A stretch of DNA of 64,000 nucleotides from CAIZWU01 sp942492905 (GTDB taxonomy: Bacteria > Verrucomicrobiota > Verrucomicrobiia > Verrucomicrobiales > V1-33): NCBI GenBank assembly GCA_942492905.1, contig OW818657.1:1240001-1304000 (forward strand). The letters are read 5' to 3'. A program made the translations under genes and the position numbers. Below the pieces are notes generated by a model. The model searched no databases and was not told the origin of the DNA. It saw nothing but the letters and a program-made list of their open reading frames with translations. Below are positions 43,173 through 51,018 of the stretch, piece by piece (within the stretch, counting starts at the first letter, position 1; each line of letters starts with the position of its first letter).

Positions 43173-43786
43173 TTTCAGCCGGTTCCAGAACCAAACGAAA
43201 ATCCGTTGGCCAGGCGGCCGTCAATGCTCACGCCGTCCGCGCCGTGGTGCAGATTTTGTTCGCGACGGGAAAGGCCTACTCCATTGAGACGCTGAGGGAA
43301 AAGTTGCGGGAGTTTTTCGTGGGGGAAGGGGATTCCGAAAAGCGTGCCGTGGCCGCCCTTTCCGCGGTGCAGCTCATCACCGCCCTGCTGGAAGCAAGTC
43401 CCGGCCTAGAAGCACTCGGTCTGCAAATCCGTCTGACGAACGGCACCGCCCAAATGTTCACCGGGCGCATTCAGAATGAAATGCTGTCCGCGTTCATCGC
43501 CGAACGCGTCCCGGCCTCCAGCGGGGCAGGGGAGTTGACCCAGGCCGCGTTGGAAGTCCTTTCCTGCATCGCGTTCAAGCAGCCTATCAGTCAGGGGAAG
43601 ATTGATCAAATCTTCGGCGATACCGACAAACGCCATCTCGTTTCGGTGCTCCGGAAGTTAGAGCTGGTAGAGGAGTTTGCAGGGCCGGACGGGCGGCTGC
43701 GGTTTGCGACGACGGGAAAGTTTTTGGCCCGCTTCGGTTTGCAATCCCAACTGGCTTGTTCGTTTTCCATTTTGTCCAGAGAATAA
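43169..43786 (+). CDS. scpB: ScpB-like chromosome segregation/condensation protein, copy 1
   Basis: 205 residues. VNAHAVRAVVQILFATGKAYSIETLREKL...GDSEKRAVAALSAVQLITALLEA...GLEALGLQIRLTNG and LTQAALEVLSCIAFKQPISQGKIDQIFG...HLVSVLRKLELVEEFAGPDGRLRFATTGKFLARFGL follow ScpB: paired winged-helix domains with the L-E-x-L-A-I-I-A-Y-x-Q-P-I-T-x-x-x-I-x-x-I-x-G-like second domain. ScpB with ScpA and SMC forms a condensin-like complex. Homology to copy 2 ends at ~43740 and the last ~15 residues differ from the family, so the C-terminus is probably replaced. No scpA or smc nearby; it appears displaced. Confidence 0.7.
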   Translation: MISAGSRTKRKSVGQAAVNAHAVRAVVQILFATGKAYSIETLREKLREFFVGEGDSEKRAVAALSAVQLITALLEASPGLEALGLQIRLTNGTAQMFTGRIQNEMLSAFIAERVPASSGAGELTQAALEVLSCIAFKQPISQGKIDQIFGDTDKRHLVSVLRKLELVEEFAGPDGRLRFATTGKFLARFGLQSQLACSFSILSRE

Positions 43787-43864
43787 AAATTTATTGTAGG
43801 TTGGCGTGAGGAGTTGTGGCGAATGGAATTGAAGGAAATAGGAGAGAGGCTTAGTTCTACATTG

Positions 43865-44835
43865 TTAAGTTGTATTGCTGGAATTCCCCTTCCGTCCCGC
43901 ATGGGAAATCCGGGCCTGGGTGCGGCGTTCGTGTCGCAGGATCATTTGCCGGAAGACTTCAGCCTCATCGCGTGGCCGGCGTGGAAGATAGTGGTCGAGA
44001 AGTTCGACAAGGTCCCGGGCACTGAGCATGGGAACGTCCGGCAGGGCGGCCAGCCGCTCGCGCACTGTGAAGAGCTGGGCCAGGCAGACCAAGGCCATGT
44101 GATGATGCCAGCCTTTGCAGCCACGCACTTGATAGTGAGCCATGCCCAGTTCGCTTTTGGCCTCCTTGAAGGCCTGCTCAATCCAGAAACGCTGAGCCTG
44201 CATGCGGCCCAGCCGCTCCCATGAGGTGTCCGCCGGGGCATTGCTCAGGCTGTATTTATGGGTCCCATCCGCTTCCCGCCGCCGGCGCGACTGGAGTGCC
44301 CCCTGCGGCCAGAGCCAGACCTCACACACCCACAGGTTGGCCTGGAGCGTTACCTGGGTGGTGTCGCGCAGCGAAAGCCGACGGTTTTCCCTGTGAAAAT
44401 GGGCGGCGGCGAGTTGGCTGACCTGATGCTTGCGGGCCGACTCCTCCGTGCCCTGCGCCCGGCGGCGGGGACGTCCATGGGTGCTGGCGGGGGTGACCGG
44501 AATCCGGGGCGCGGGGTCAGCGTCCCACACCACCGTTGCGGCCCCAACATCCATGAGAAAGATCTCGCCGAGGTCCTCCAGTTGCGCACAAAAAGTCAGA
44601 TTTCCTCCGTAAACTTCATCACCCCCGATCCATTCATGCCGGCTGCCGCGGGCACCATCTCCATGGCAAGTTCAGTTTTAGTGAGGTGTTCCCGCCTGTC
44701 TTCCGGTATTTTGGCACGGGCGCAGCGCGCTTCATCCTGCGCCCAGGACTCCGGCAAAAACAGCCGGTAATCCACCAGCGCCGCGTGCCGTCTCCGGCCC
44801 AGACAGGCAAAAACCCCCACCTGATGACGGCTTCC
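43865..44835 (-). pseudogene. IS701-family transposase, frameshifted and N-terminally truncated
   Basis: The upstream frame (44596-44835) gives VFACLGRRRHAALVDYRLFLPESW...CARAKIPEDRREHLTKTELAMEM. The next frame continues EWIGGDEVYGGNLTFCAQLEDL...MDVGAATVVWD and on to WIEQAFKEAKSELGMAHYQVRGCKGWHHHMALVCLA. These are the D-E-x-Y-G and E-x-x-F-K-x-x-K-x-E-L-G-x-x-H-Y-x-V-R blocks of IS701-type DDE transposases. A frameshift near 44635 and the missing ~100 N-terminal residues make it inactive. It lies between the scpB copy and the ars operon, convergent with scpB. Confidence 0.8.
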
Positions 44836-45059
44836 GGGAGGGGTAGCCGGTCAGACAGTTTCGAGCGGCAGGAGGGCTTTGCCCTGCCGGGAGAATCAGT
44901 CAGGCTGCACCGACCGGTGCGGAGCCGGGGCGTTGCGGGTGCCCCCGCAGAATGGGTAGCGCCCCACTTCGTAGGCGCGAAGGGAAAGTCGTTTCCCTTG
45001 GAGGTAGTATCGACTTCATTGCAGGGTGATTTTCGGGGCTTCATTCAAATTGGTTGACG
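44836..45059. other. Short region between IS701 remnant and arsR
   Basis: No gene supported. Part may be the decayed 5' end of the transposase; the last ~60 bp hold the arsR promoter region. Confidence 0.35.
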
Positions 45060-45077
45060 TGACGTAAAAATTCGTCA
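45060..45077. promoter_or_regulatory. Candidate ArsR operator
   Basis: TGACG-N8-CGTCA with an AT-rich centre (TGACGTAAAAATTCGTCA) lies 14 bp upstream of the arsR ATG at 45092. The length, spacing and position suit an ArsR dimer site that represses the operon until arsenite binds. Confidence 0.5.
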
Positions 45078-45091
45078 TGATTTTAAACGTA

Positions 45092-45493
45092 ATGGATAAT
45101 CTAGTTTCGTTCACACATGCCCTTGCCGACGCCACCCGGTGGAGAATCGTTCGTTTACTGCTGAATGAGCCGCTCTGTGTCTGCGAGCTGGCGGACATTC
45201 TGGATATGCCGCAGTCGTCGGTTTCGAGCCATTTGCAGGTCATCAAAAAGTCGGACATGCTCGAAAGCGAGAAGTGCGAAAAATGGATCTACTACCAGGT
45301 CAAGTCAGCGCACCGAACTTTGATTATGTCCATCGAACGATTTTTCGAAGCGACCCCGTTGGCGGACGAACGATTAAAAACCGATGCGGCAAATACTGTG
45401 AAGCGACTTGCGGAACGCGAGGAGAGCTGCTGCCCGCTGCCCAAATCCCTTCCCGGCAGGAAGGCAGACAAAAAAACGAAGAAAATTCCTTAA
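45092..45493 (+). CDS. arsR: ArsR-family arsenite-responsive repressor
   Basis: 133 residues from the Met at 45092; an in-frame ATG at 45077 lies at the operator edge and is less likely. The winged-helix core ALADATRWRIVRLLLNEPLCVCELADILDMPQSSVSSHLQVIKKSDMLES...KWIYYQV is typical. LCVCEL (Cys29 and Cys31) is the classical arsenite-binding motif on the third helix. The C-terminal tail has a CC pair (EESCCPLPK), unusual for the family and shared in style with the next two proteins. It should repress its own operon (arsR, DUF6428-like, aqpS, arsC, trxB remnant) and release DNA on As(III). Confidence 0.88.
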   Translation: MDNLVSFTHALADATRWRIVRLLLNEPLCVCELADILDMPQSSVSSHLQVIKKSDMLESEKCEKWIYYQVKSAHRTLIMSIERFFEATPLADERLKTDAANTVKRLAEREESCCPLPKSLPGRKADKKTKKIP

Positions 45494-45513
45494 CATTCCA
45501 ACCAACACCCCCT

Positions 45514-45975
45514 ATGAACCTCAGCGAATTCAAATCCCTCCTCAAAAGTCAGGCCGGAAACAACTTTCAGATTCAACTTCCTGATGGCTCCCCGGTCCCG
45601 GTTTCCTTCCATGTGACGGAAGTGGGCCGTGTCCAGAAAACGTTCATCGATTGCGGCGGCACGCTGCGCGAACTCATCACCTGCCAGTTGCAGGTGTGGG
45701 TGGGGGATGACGTCGACCACCGCCTTGAAGCAAGGAAAGCGGCGGCGATTTTGGAGAAGGCAAAATCATTCCTCCCGGACGATACCGTTCCGGTCGAAAT
45801 CGAATATGAGCAGGCGGTGATCTCCCAATACACGATAGAAAGCCACGACATCATCGATGGCGCGGTCGTGCTCCACCTCGCCCACAAGCATACTGACTGC
45901 TTGGCCAAAGAATTCTGTCTGGTGCCCAGTGCTGGCCAAAAGGAATCCTCATGCTGCGCTCCCGGCTGCTGTTAA
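45514..45975 (+). CDS. DUF6428-like protein of ars operons
   Basis: 153 residues from the ATG at 45514: MNLSEFKSLLKSQAGNNFQIQLPDGSPVPVSFHVTEVGRVQKTFIDCGGTLRE...LQVWVGDDVDHRLEARKAAAILEKA..., a pattern I know as DUF6428, usually encoded beside arsenic genes. The VSFHVTEVG segment and the Asp/His cluster (DDVDHRL) are conserved in the pattern. It ends ESSCCAPGCC, two vicinal Cys pairs that could bind trivalent arsenic. Cytoplasmic. Stop TAA is one base before the aqpS ATG, so translation is coupled. Biochemical role unknown. Confidence 0.72.
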   Translation: MNLSEFKSLLKSQAGNNFQIQLPDGSPVPVSFHVTEVGRVQKTFIDCGGTLRELITCQLQVWVGDDVDHRLEARKAAAILEKAKSFLPDDTVPVEIEYEQAVISQYTIESHDIIDGAVVLHLAHKHTDCLAKEFCLVPSAGQKESSCCAPGCC

Positions 45976-45976
45976 A

Positions 45977-46654
45977 ATGAAAAAACTGCTCTCTGAATTT
46001 CTGGGGACGTTCTCGCTGATTTTTGCCGGAACGGGGGCCATCGTCATCAACGATGTGAGCGGCGGAGCCATAGGTCATGCCGGAATCGCCCTCACGTTCG
46101 GACTGATTGTCCTGGCGATGATCTACACTTTCGGTGATGTCAGCGGGGCGCACTTGAATCCCGCCGTAACCGTGGCATTCGCCGCCGCCGGCCGCTTTCC
46201 ATGGCAGGCCGTGGCCGGATATGTGGCGGTGCAGGCGGCAGGCGGATTCACGGCGAGTTGGTTATTGTACATTTTGTTTCCCGCCCACGAAAAGCTGGGC
46301 GCGACGCTCCCCGCCGGGCTGGCCTCCCAGAGTTTCATTTTGGAAGTGGTGCTGACCGCGATTTTGATGCTGACTATTCTTAGCGTCTCCACCGGCGGTA
46401 AAGAGAAAGGCGTTACCGCAGGCATCGCCATCGGGGCCGTCATCGCGCTGGAAGCCATGTTCGCCGGTCCAATCTGTGGGGCCTCCATGAATCCGATCCG
46501 CTCGCTGGCTCCGGCCGTCGTCAGTGGACACACCGAACACCTTTGGGTCTATCTCGCGGCTCCAGTCATTGGAGCCTTGCTAGCAGTCCCGCTCTGCATC
46601 GGCGTCCGGGAAAGTGGATGCTGCGGTGGCAAATGCAGGTCCGTCGCATTGTAA
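45977..46654 (+). CDS. aqpS: Aquaglyceroporin-type arsenite channel (MIP family)
   Basis: 225 residues with six membrane helices and the two half-helix motifs: HLNPAV (NPA at 61-63) and SMNPIRS (NPI at 171-173; the second motif is not NPA). MIP proteins in ars operons let arsenite leave down its gradient after ArsC reduction, replacing an ArsB/Acr3 pump, which is absent here. The C-terminus is Cys-rich (ESGCCGGKCRS), not usual for MIPs. One base after the DUF6428-like stop. Similar proteins are also drawn as general aquaporins; the arsenic role rests on context. Confidence 0.82.
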   Translation: MKKLLSEFLGTFSLIFAGTGAIVINDVSGGAIGHAGIALTFGLIVLAMIYTFGDVSGAHLNPAVTVAFAAAGRFPWQAVAGYVAVQAAGGFTASWLLYILFPAHEKLGATLPAGLASQSFILEVVLTAILMLTILSVSTGGKEKGVTAGIAIGAVIALEAMFAGPICGASMNPIRSLAPAVVSGHTEHLWVYLAAPVIGALLAVPLCIGVRESGCCGGKCRSVAL

Positions 46655-46674
46655 CAATTCCACATCCTCAACTC

Positions 46675-47115
46675 ATGAAAAATCCTCTCATTCTCGTTCT
46701 CTGCACCGGCAATAGCTGCCGCTCCCATCTGGCCGAAGGCATTCTCAAAGCAGCCCTTGGCAGTGGCTATCGTGTGGCCAGCGCGGGTTCAAAACCTGCT
46801 GGCTACGTTCATCCCCTCGCCATCCGCGCCATGCAGGAAATCGGCATCGACATCTCGGCGCATAATTCCAAACATCTGGACGAATTCCTTTCGCAGAATG
46901 TGGAAACCGTCATCACCGTTTGCGGCAATGCCGATCAGGTTTGCCCTATGTTTCCGGGGCAGGTAAACCGCTACCATTTCCCCTTTGATGATCCGGCGCA
47001 CGCCCAAGGCAGCGAGGAGGAGCAATTCACCGTGTTCCGTCGGGTGCGTGATGAAATCCGCGCCGTTTTTGGAGCATACGCGGCTGGGCGCAAGGACCAG
47101 GCCGGCATCAAATAA
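46675..47115 (+). CDS. arsC: Arsenate reductase, thioredoxin-coupled LMW-PTPase type
   Basis: 146 residues from the ATG at 46675. LCTGNSCRS gives the CX5R phosphatase-like loop (Cys10, Arg16), and VCGNADQVCPMFPG gives the redox pair Cys83/Cys90. Together with the final D-D-P region (PFDDPAH) this is the thioredoxin-dependent ArsC of the LMW-PTPase fold. It reduces As(V) to As(III) through a Cys10-Cys83-Cys90 relay recycled by thioredoxin. The adjacent thioredoxin reductase gene is broken, so recycling must use host enzymes. 20 bp after aqpS. Confidence 0.92.
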   Translation: MKNPLILVLCTGNSCRSHLAEGILKAALGSGYRVASAGSKPAGYVHPLAIRAMQEIGIDISAHNSKHLDEFLSQNVETVITVCGNADQVCPMFPGQVNRYHFPFDDPAHAQGSEEEQFTVFRRVRDEIRAVFGAYAAGRKDQAGIK

Positions 47116-47130
47116 CCGGACACTCTTTCC

Positions 47131-47735
47131 ATGGAAAATGTTGTCATCATCGGCTCGAGATGTGCCAGGTGGACGGCGGCCCTCTACACCGCCCGCGCCA
47201 ATCTGCAGCGAATCGTCATTTCCGGAAAGACTCCGGGAGGTCTGCAAACGACCACCACCATGGTGGAAAATTTCCCCGGCTTCCCAGAAGGAATTGATGG
47301 CTTTGAACTCATGACGCGAATGCAACAACTGGCGGAAAAGTTCGGAACACGGACCCGGATGGGAAGCATAGTGGAAGCGGTGGAATTCAGCGACTAGAAG
47401 ATCTCCCTGACGGGTGGATGCCGAATCGCTGGACACTAAAACGCTGATTATCGCCACAGGTGACCCGGCTTTGGCTCAAAGGTCTATCTCGTGCATCGTC
47501 GCGATACCCTCCGCGCCTCCAAAGTGATGGCTGAACGGGTAGCCGCAAATCCGAAAATCCAGCCCGTATGGAATTCCCAAGTGACCGAAATCCTTGATGT
47601 CGGCAAGGACATGGTCACCGGCGTCAGGCTGAAAAACACTGTCACCGGAGAAGAATCCACGCTGGATTGCGCGGGTGTCTTTGTGGCCGTGGGACATCCC
47701 CCGAACACAGATATTTTTGCAGGGGGTTCCTGTCA
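47131..47735 (+). pseudogene. trxB: Thioredoxin reductase with internal deletion and lost C-terminus
   Basis: Three pieces of one TrxB: 47131-47397 (MENVVIIGSRCARWTAALYTARANLQ...GGLQTTTTMVENFPGFPEGIDGFELM), a short out-of-frame piece (TLIIATGDPA near 47445), and 47470-47735 (VYLVHRRDTLRASKVMAERVAANPKIQPVWN...VTGVRLKNTVTGEESTLDCAGVFVAVGHPPNTDIFAG). About 80 codons including the C-x-x-C active site are missing between them. The FAD loop is altered (GSRCARW instead of G-x-G-x-x-G). The 3' end is cut by the xer fragment. Non-functional. Confidence 0.8.
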
Positions 47736-47737
47736 TC

Positions 47738-47908
47738 AGCGTCCACGGCCTGCGCCACAGCGCCGCCAATTTGCTGCTCAACGAACGCGGCCGCAATATC
47801 CGGGAATTGCAGGAGCTCCTCGGCCATCGCTGTCTGGCCACCACCGCCCGCTACACCCACATCGACCGCGAGCGCCCTCCGGGGGGTGGTCGCGGATCTC
47901 GCCCTGCC
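47738..47908 (+). pseudogene. Tyrosine recombinase C-terminal fragment, copy 2
   Basis: VISVHGLRHSAANLLLNERGRNIRELQELLGHRCLATTARYTHIDRER, near-identical to copy 1 and preceded by five more family-typical residues. Here the G-tract of copy 1 is interrupted by T (GGGGGGTGGTC) and the fragment reads in frame into scpB copy 2. Confidence 0.7.
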
Positions 47909-48480
47909 ATGATTTCAGCCGGTCCCAGAACCAAACGGAAATCCGCCGGCCAAGCGGCCGTCAACGCCCATGCTGTTTGCTCCGTGGTGCAGATTTTGTT
48001 TGCCACGGGAAAAGCCTACACCATTGAAACCCTGCGGGAAAAGCTGCGGGAGTTTTATGTGGAGGAAGGAGATTCCGAAAAAAGGGCCGTGGCCGCCCTT
48101 ACCACCGTGCAGCTCATCACCGCGCTGCTGGAAGCCAAGTCCTGCCCTGGAAACCCTCGGCCTGCAAATCCGCCTGACCAATGGTACCGCCCAAATGTTC
48201 ACCGGGCGCATTCAAAAAGAAATATTGTCCGCGTTCATCGCCGAACGCGTCCCGGCCTCCAGCGGGGCAGGGGAGTTAACCCAAGCCGTCTTGGAAGTGC
48301 TTTCCTGCATCGCTTTCAAACAGCCCATCAGTCAGGGGGAAATCGATCAAATCTTCGGCGATACCGACAAGCGTCACCTCGTTTCCGTGCTCCGGAAGTT
48401 AGAGCTGATGGAGAAGTTCGCGGGGCCAGACGGAAGGCTGAGGTTCGCGACTACGGGAAAATTCTTGACCCGCTTCGACT
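47909..48480 (+). pseudogene. ScpB-like gene, frameshifted copy 2
   Basis: From ATG 47909, it matches copy 1 throughout (VNAHAVCSVVQILFATGKAYTIETLREKL...). An extra base near 48138 (GCCAAGTCCTGCCCTGG against GCAAGTCCCGGCCTAG) shifts the frame; the second frame continues ALETLGLQIRLTNGTAQMFTGRIQKEI...FATTGKFLTRFDL. Homology ends at ~48480, 56 bp before the pstB stop. Confidence 0.75.
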
Positions 48481-48535
48481 TGGTGGCATTGGATCTAATG
48501 CATGTGATCGAATTCTTCCCGATGACCCCACAAAG

Positions 48536-49288
48536 TCAGCAGGATGAGGGCGTCAAACATTGCTCCAATGCCGGTGCATCCAGGACTTCCGCCGTGGGAC
48601 CGAACATGACCAGCCGCCCGGCGCATAGAAGGGCGAGGCGACCGCAGAGGCGGCTGGCTTGAGGAAGATTGTGGGTAACGAGGACGATGGGCTGACGGGA
48701 CTGGAGCTCGAGGATGAGGTCCTCAATGGCGGCGGTGGACCGGTTGTCGAGGGCGCTGGTGGGTTCGTCCATCAGGAGCACGTCCGGCTGGCAGGCGAGG
48801 GTGCGGGCTAGGCAGAGGCGCTGCTGTTGGCCGGTGGAAAGGTTCAAAGCCGAGCCCTTCAACCGGTCCTTCACCTCGTCCCAAAGCGCGGCTTCACCTA
48901 GGGCGCGTTCGGCGGCGTCGTGCAACTCCCGTCGCGGGAGAATACCTAATCGTTTCACTCCGAAAAGCACATTGGCCAGGATGCTGGCAGGAAAAATAAT
49001 AGGCTGCTGGAACAACATGCCGATACGGGCGCGCAGGGCATCGGCATCGACAGCGGGTGCGTAAATCGGAGCACCTTTGAACTTCACCTCACCGGTGATG
49101 CTGAGGCCGGGCGTGAGTTCGAGCAGGCGGTTCAGCGATTTCAGCAAAGTGCTTTTTCCGGCACCGGACGGACCTATAAAACCGAAAATTCCTCCGGCAG
49201 GAATATCGAGATTCACCGACTGCAACAAGGGCAGCACGCCCGAGGTAACGGTAAGGCCGCGGATTTGGAAAAGGGAGGGATCAGTCAT
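48536..49288 (-). CDS. pstB: Phosphate ABC transporter ATP-binding protein
   Basis: 250 residues. Walker A GPSGAGKST, signature LSTGQQQR (Thr instead of the usual Gly), Walker B VLLMDEPTSALD and the switch His (LVTHNL) are all present. It energises phosphate import with PstC/PstA. Start overlaps pstA by 8 nt. Last gene of the pstS-pstC-pstA-pstB transcription unit. It is shorter than many PstB in the C-terminus but no motif is missing. A phoU is not present next to it. Confidence 0.88.
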   Translation of the reverse strand: MTDPSLFQIRGLTVTSGVLPLLQSVNLDIPAGGIFGFIGPSGAGKSTLLKSLNRLLELTPGLSITGEVKFKGAPIYAPAVDADALRARIGMLFQQPIIFPASILANVLFGVKRLGILPRRELHDAAERALGEAALWDEVKDRLKGSALNLSTGQQQRLCLARTLACQPDVLLMDEPTSALDNRSTAAIEDLILELQSRQPIVLVTHNLPQASRLCGRLALLCAGRLVMFGPTAEVLDAPALEQCLTPSSC

Positions 49289-50132
49289 GATGAGCCGGTT
49301 GCCGGAGTTTCAGCCGGGCAGGCAAGGCTGCCAGGCTCAGGAGGAAAACAAGCATCAACAGTGTAAGGGCGGTGCCCCAAAGTTTGGAGCCCACTGCGGG
49401 GTCAAACGAATCCTGTGCCAGAATGAAAATATGATAAGGCAGCGACAGGACCGGACTTTCCTTAATTCCGGAAGGCATAGTGGCTCCGGCGAAGATGGTG
49501 GCGGTGAACATGATGGGAGCGGTTTCCCCTGCCGCCCGCGCCAGACCGAGCAGCGATCCGGTGACCAGTCCGCCCACACTTTGCGGCAGGATGACGGCGC
49601 GGATGATTTGGGATTCCCGCAGTCCCAGCGCCGCCGCCGCCTCACGGAATTTCCGGGGGATGGCGGCGATACGCTCCATGAGGGCGATGGTAACCGTGGG
49701 CAAAATCATAAAGCCCAGCAGGATGCCGCCGGTCAGCCAGCTTTTCCCCCAGCCCAGAAAGTGCACAAACACTATCATCCCGAAAATACCGAAGAGGATG
49801 GAAGGCACGCCGTTCAGAATATACAGCAGCAGCGCCAGGGTGCCGCGCCGCTTTGGTGGAAGATAGACGCCGTGCAGTAGCGCCAGGGAAAGCGCCACCG
49901 GAGCGCTGACGCAAAAGGCAGTTACCAACAAAATCCCAGTGCCCAGCAGATTGTAACAAATGCCACCGTCTGCGCCAACCAGCAGGATTTGCTCGGTGAA
50001 GAAACGCCAACTGATCGCGGGCCAGCCGCGCTTGACGATGGCCCATATGATGAGACCGAGCACCGCGCAGGCGGAGGCGGCGCACAGACCGGTAGCGATC
50101 CGGAAAAAATGATGAATGAGCTTACGTCTCAT
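49281..50132 (-). CDS. pstA: Phosphate ABC transporter permease PstA
   Basis: 283 residues with six membrane segments. The EAA-type coupling loop AIPRKFREAAAALGLRESQIIRAVILPQSVGG binds PstB. GDGG-like ADGGICYNLLGTGILLV and PSILFGIFGMIVFVHFL are typical PstA blocks. Inner membrane. Overlaps pstC by 11 nt and pstB by 8 nt. Confidence 0.9.
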   Translation of the reverse strand: MRRKLIHHFFRIATGLCAASACAVLGLIIWAIVKRGWPAISWRFFTEQILLVGADGGICYNLLGTGILLVTAFCVSAPVALSLALLHGVYLPPKRRGTLALLLYILNGVPSILFGIFGMIVFVHFLGWGKSWLTGGILLGFMILPTVTIALMERIAAIPRKFREAAAALGLRESQIIRAVILPQSVGGLVTGSLLGLARAAGETAPIMFTATIFAGATMPSGIKESPVLSLPYHIFILAQDSFDPAVGSKLWGTALTLLMLVFLLSLAALPARLKLRQPAHHD

Positions 50133-51018
50133 GCGGGGATCGTTGAAGTCTGACCCCGATGGCGGTGATGACCGTGACCAACACCAGCAGCACTAAACCC
50201 AGCGCCACCATCGCCGCCCAATGAAGGGGATCGCCATAAGCGATGTTGGTTTCTGAGCTACCCAGCTTGGTCGAAAGAGTTTGTCCGGCTTCCAGCAGCG
50301 GTTTTGCCGAAAACAGTTTGTCCGGCCATTGATTGTCCTGCCGTCCTACGACCAGGAAGACCGCGATCATTTCCCCGCAGGCCCGTCCAACCGCCAGCAG
50401 GATTCCCGCAAAAAAGCCCGGCAGCGCCTGCCGCAGCGAAACATGCAGGACGGCCTCTGTGGAATTCAGCCCCAGCGCCCGCGCCGCAAGCCGCTGGGAA
50501 GCAGGCACGGCCCGCAGCGCGTCGTCGCTCAGTGTCATGATGGTGGGTAAAATCATGACGCCCAGTAAAATCCCTCCAGTGAGCAAAGTATCGCCGCTGA
50601 GTGGCTCGAAGCGCTCCATGGCTTCATACACCCAGTCCCGCAGTAATAAAATCCCCAGCAATCCATAAACCACTGAGGGAATGCCGGCCAGCAGTTCGAT
50701 GGCGACTTTCACGATAAGCCTCAGCCTCGTAGAAAGAAACTCCGCTGTGAAGATCGCCGCACCAATGCCCAGCGGAGCCGCCAATCCCAGCGCCACCAAG
50801 GCTACCGCCACGGTGCCGTGAAGCATGGGTGCAAGGCCGAATTCCTCCTGACGGTAGAACCACCTTTTTCCCGTCAGAAAACCCCAGCCTTCCTGACGCC
50901 AAACCGGCAGGCTTTGCCGGATAAAAAGGACCAGCAGCGCCGCCAGCGCCAGTAGGGCAAAGACAGAAAAAGTTCCGCTCACCCACTTCGTCAAGCTCCA
51001 TCGGCGGCGACCGGTCAT
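50122..51018 (-). CDS. pstC: Phosphate ABC transporter permease PstC
   Basis: 298 residues, six membrane segments. GTVAVALVALGLAAPLGIGAAIFTAEFLS and ELLAGIPSVVYGLLGILLLRDWV are PstC-typical, and AVPASQRLAARALGLNSTEAVLHVSLRQALPG is the coupling loop to the ATPase. The loop between helices 1 and 2 contains WGFLTGKRWFYRQEEFGLAPML, the usual W-x-P-x-x-x-x-F-G region. The ATG overlaps the pstS stop by 4 nt. Forms the channel with PstA. Confidence 0.9.
   Translation of the reverse strand: MTGRRRWSLTKWVSGTFSVFALLALAALLVLFIRQSLPVWRQEGWGFLTGKRWFYRQEEFGLAPMLHGTVAVALVALGLAAPLGIGAAIFTAEFLSTRLRLIVKVAIELLAGIPSVVYGLLGILLLRDWVYEAMERFEPLSGDTLLTGGILLGVMILPTIMTLSDDALRAVPASQRLAARALGLNSTEAVLHVSLRQALPGFFAGILLAVGRACGEMIAVFLVVGRQDNQWPDKLFSAKPLLEAGQTLSTKLGSSETNIAYGDPLHWAAMVALGLVLLVLVTVITAIGVRLQRSPHET

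Noticed and set aside
44634..45044. Minus-strand 136-codon frame upstream of the IS701 remnant
   Set aside because: The matching transposase reading is in the neighbouring frame; this frame has no recognisable motif.
43006..48547. Functional Xer recombinases
   Set aside because: Only the C-terminal third is present in each copy; no N-terminal DNA-binding domain or first catalytic Arg.
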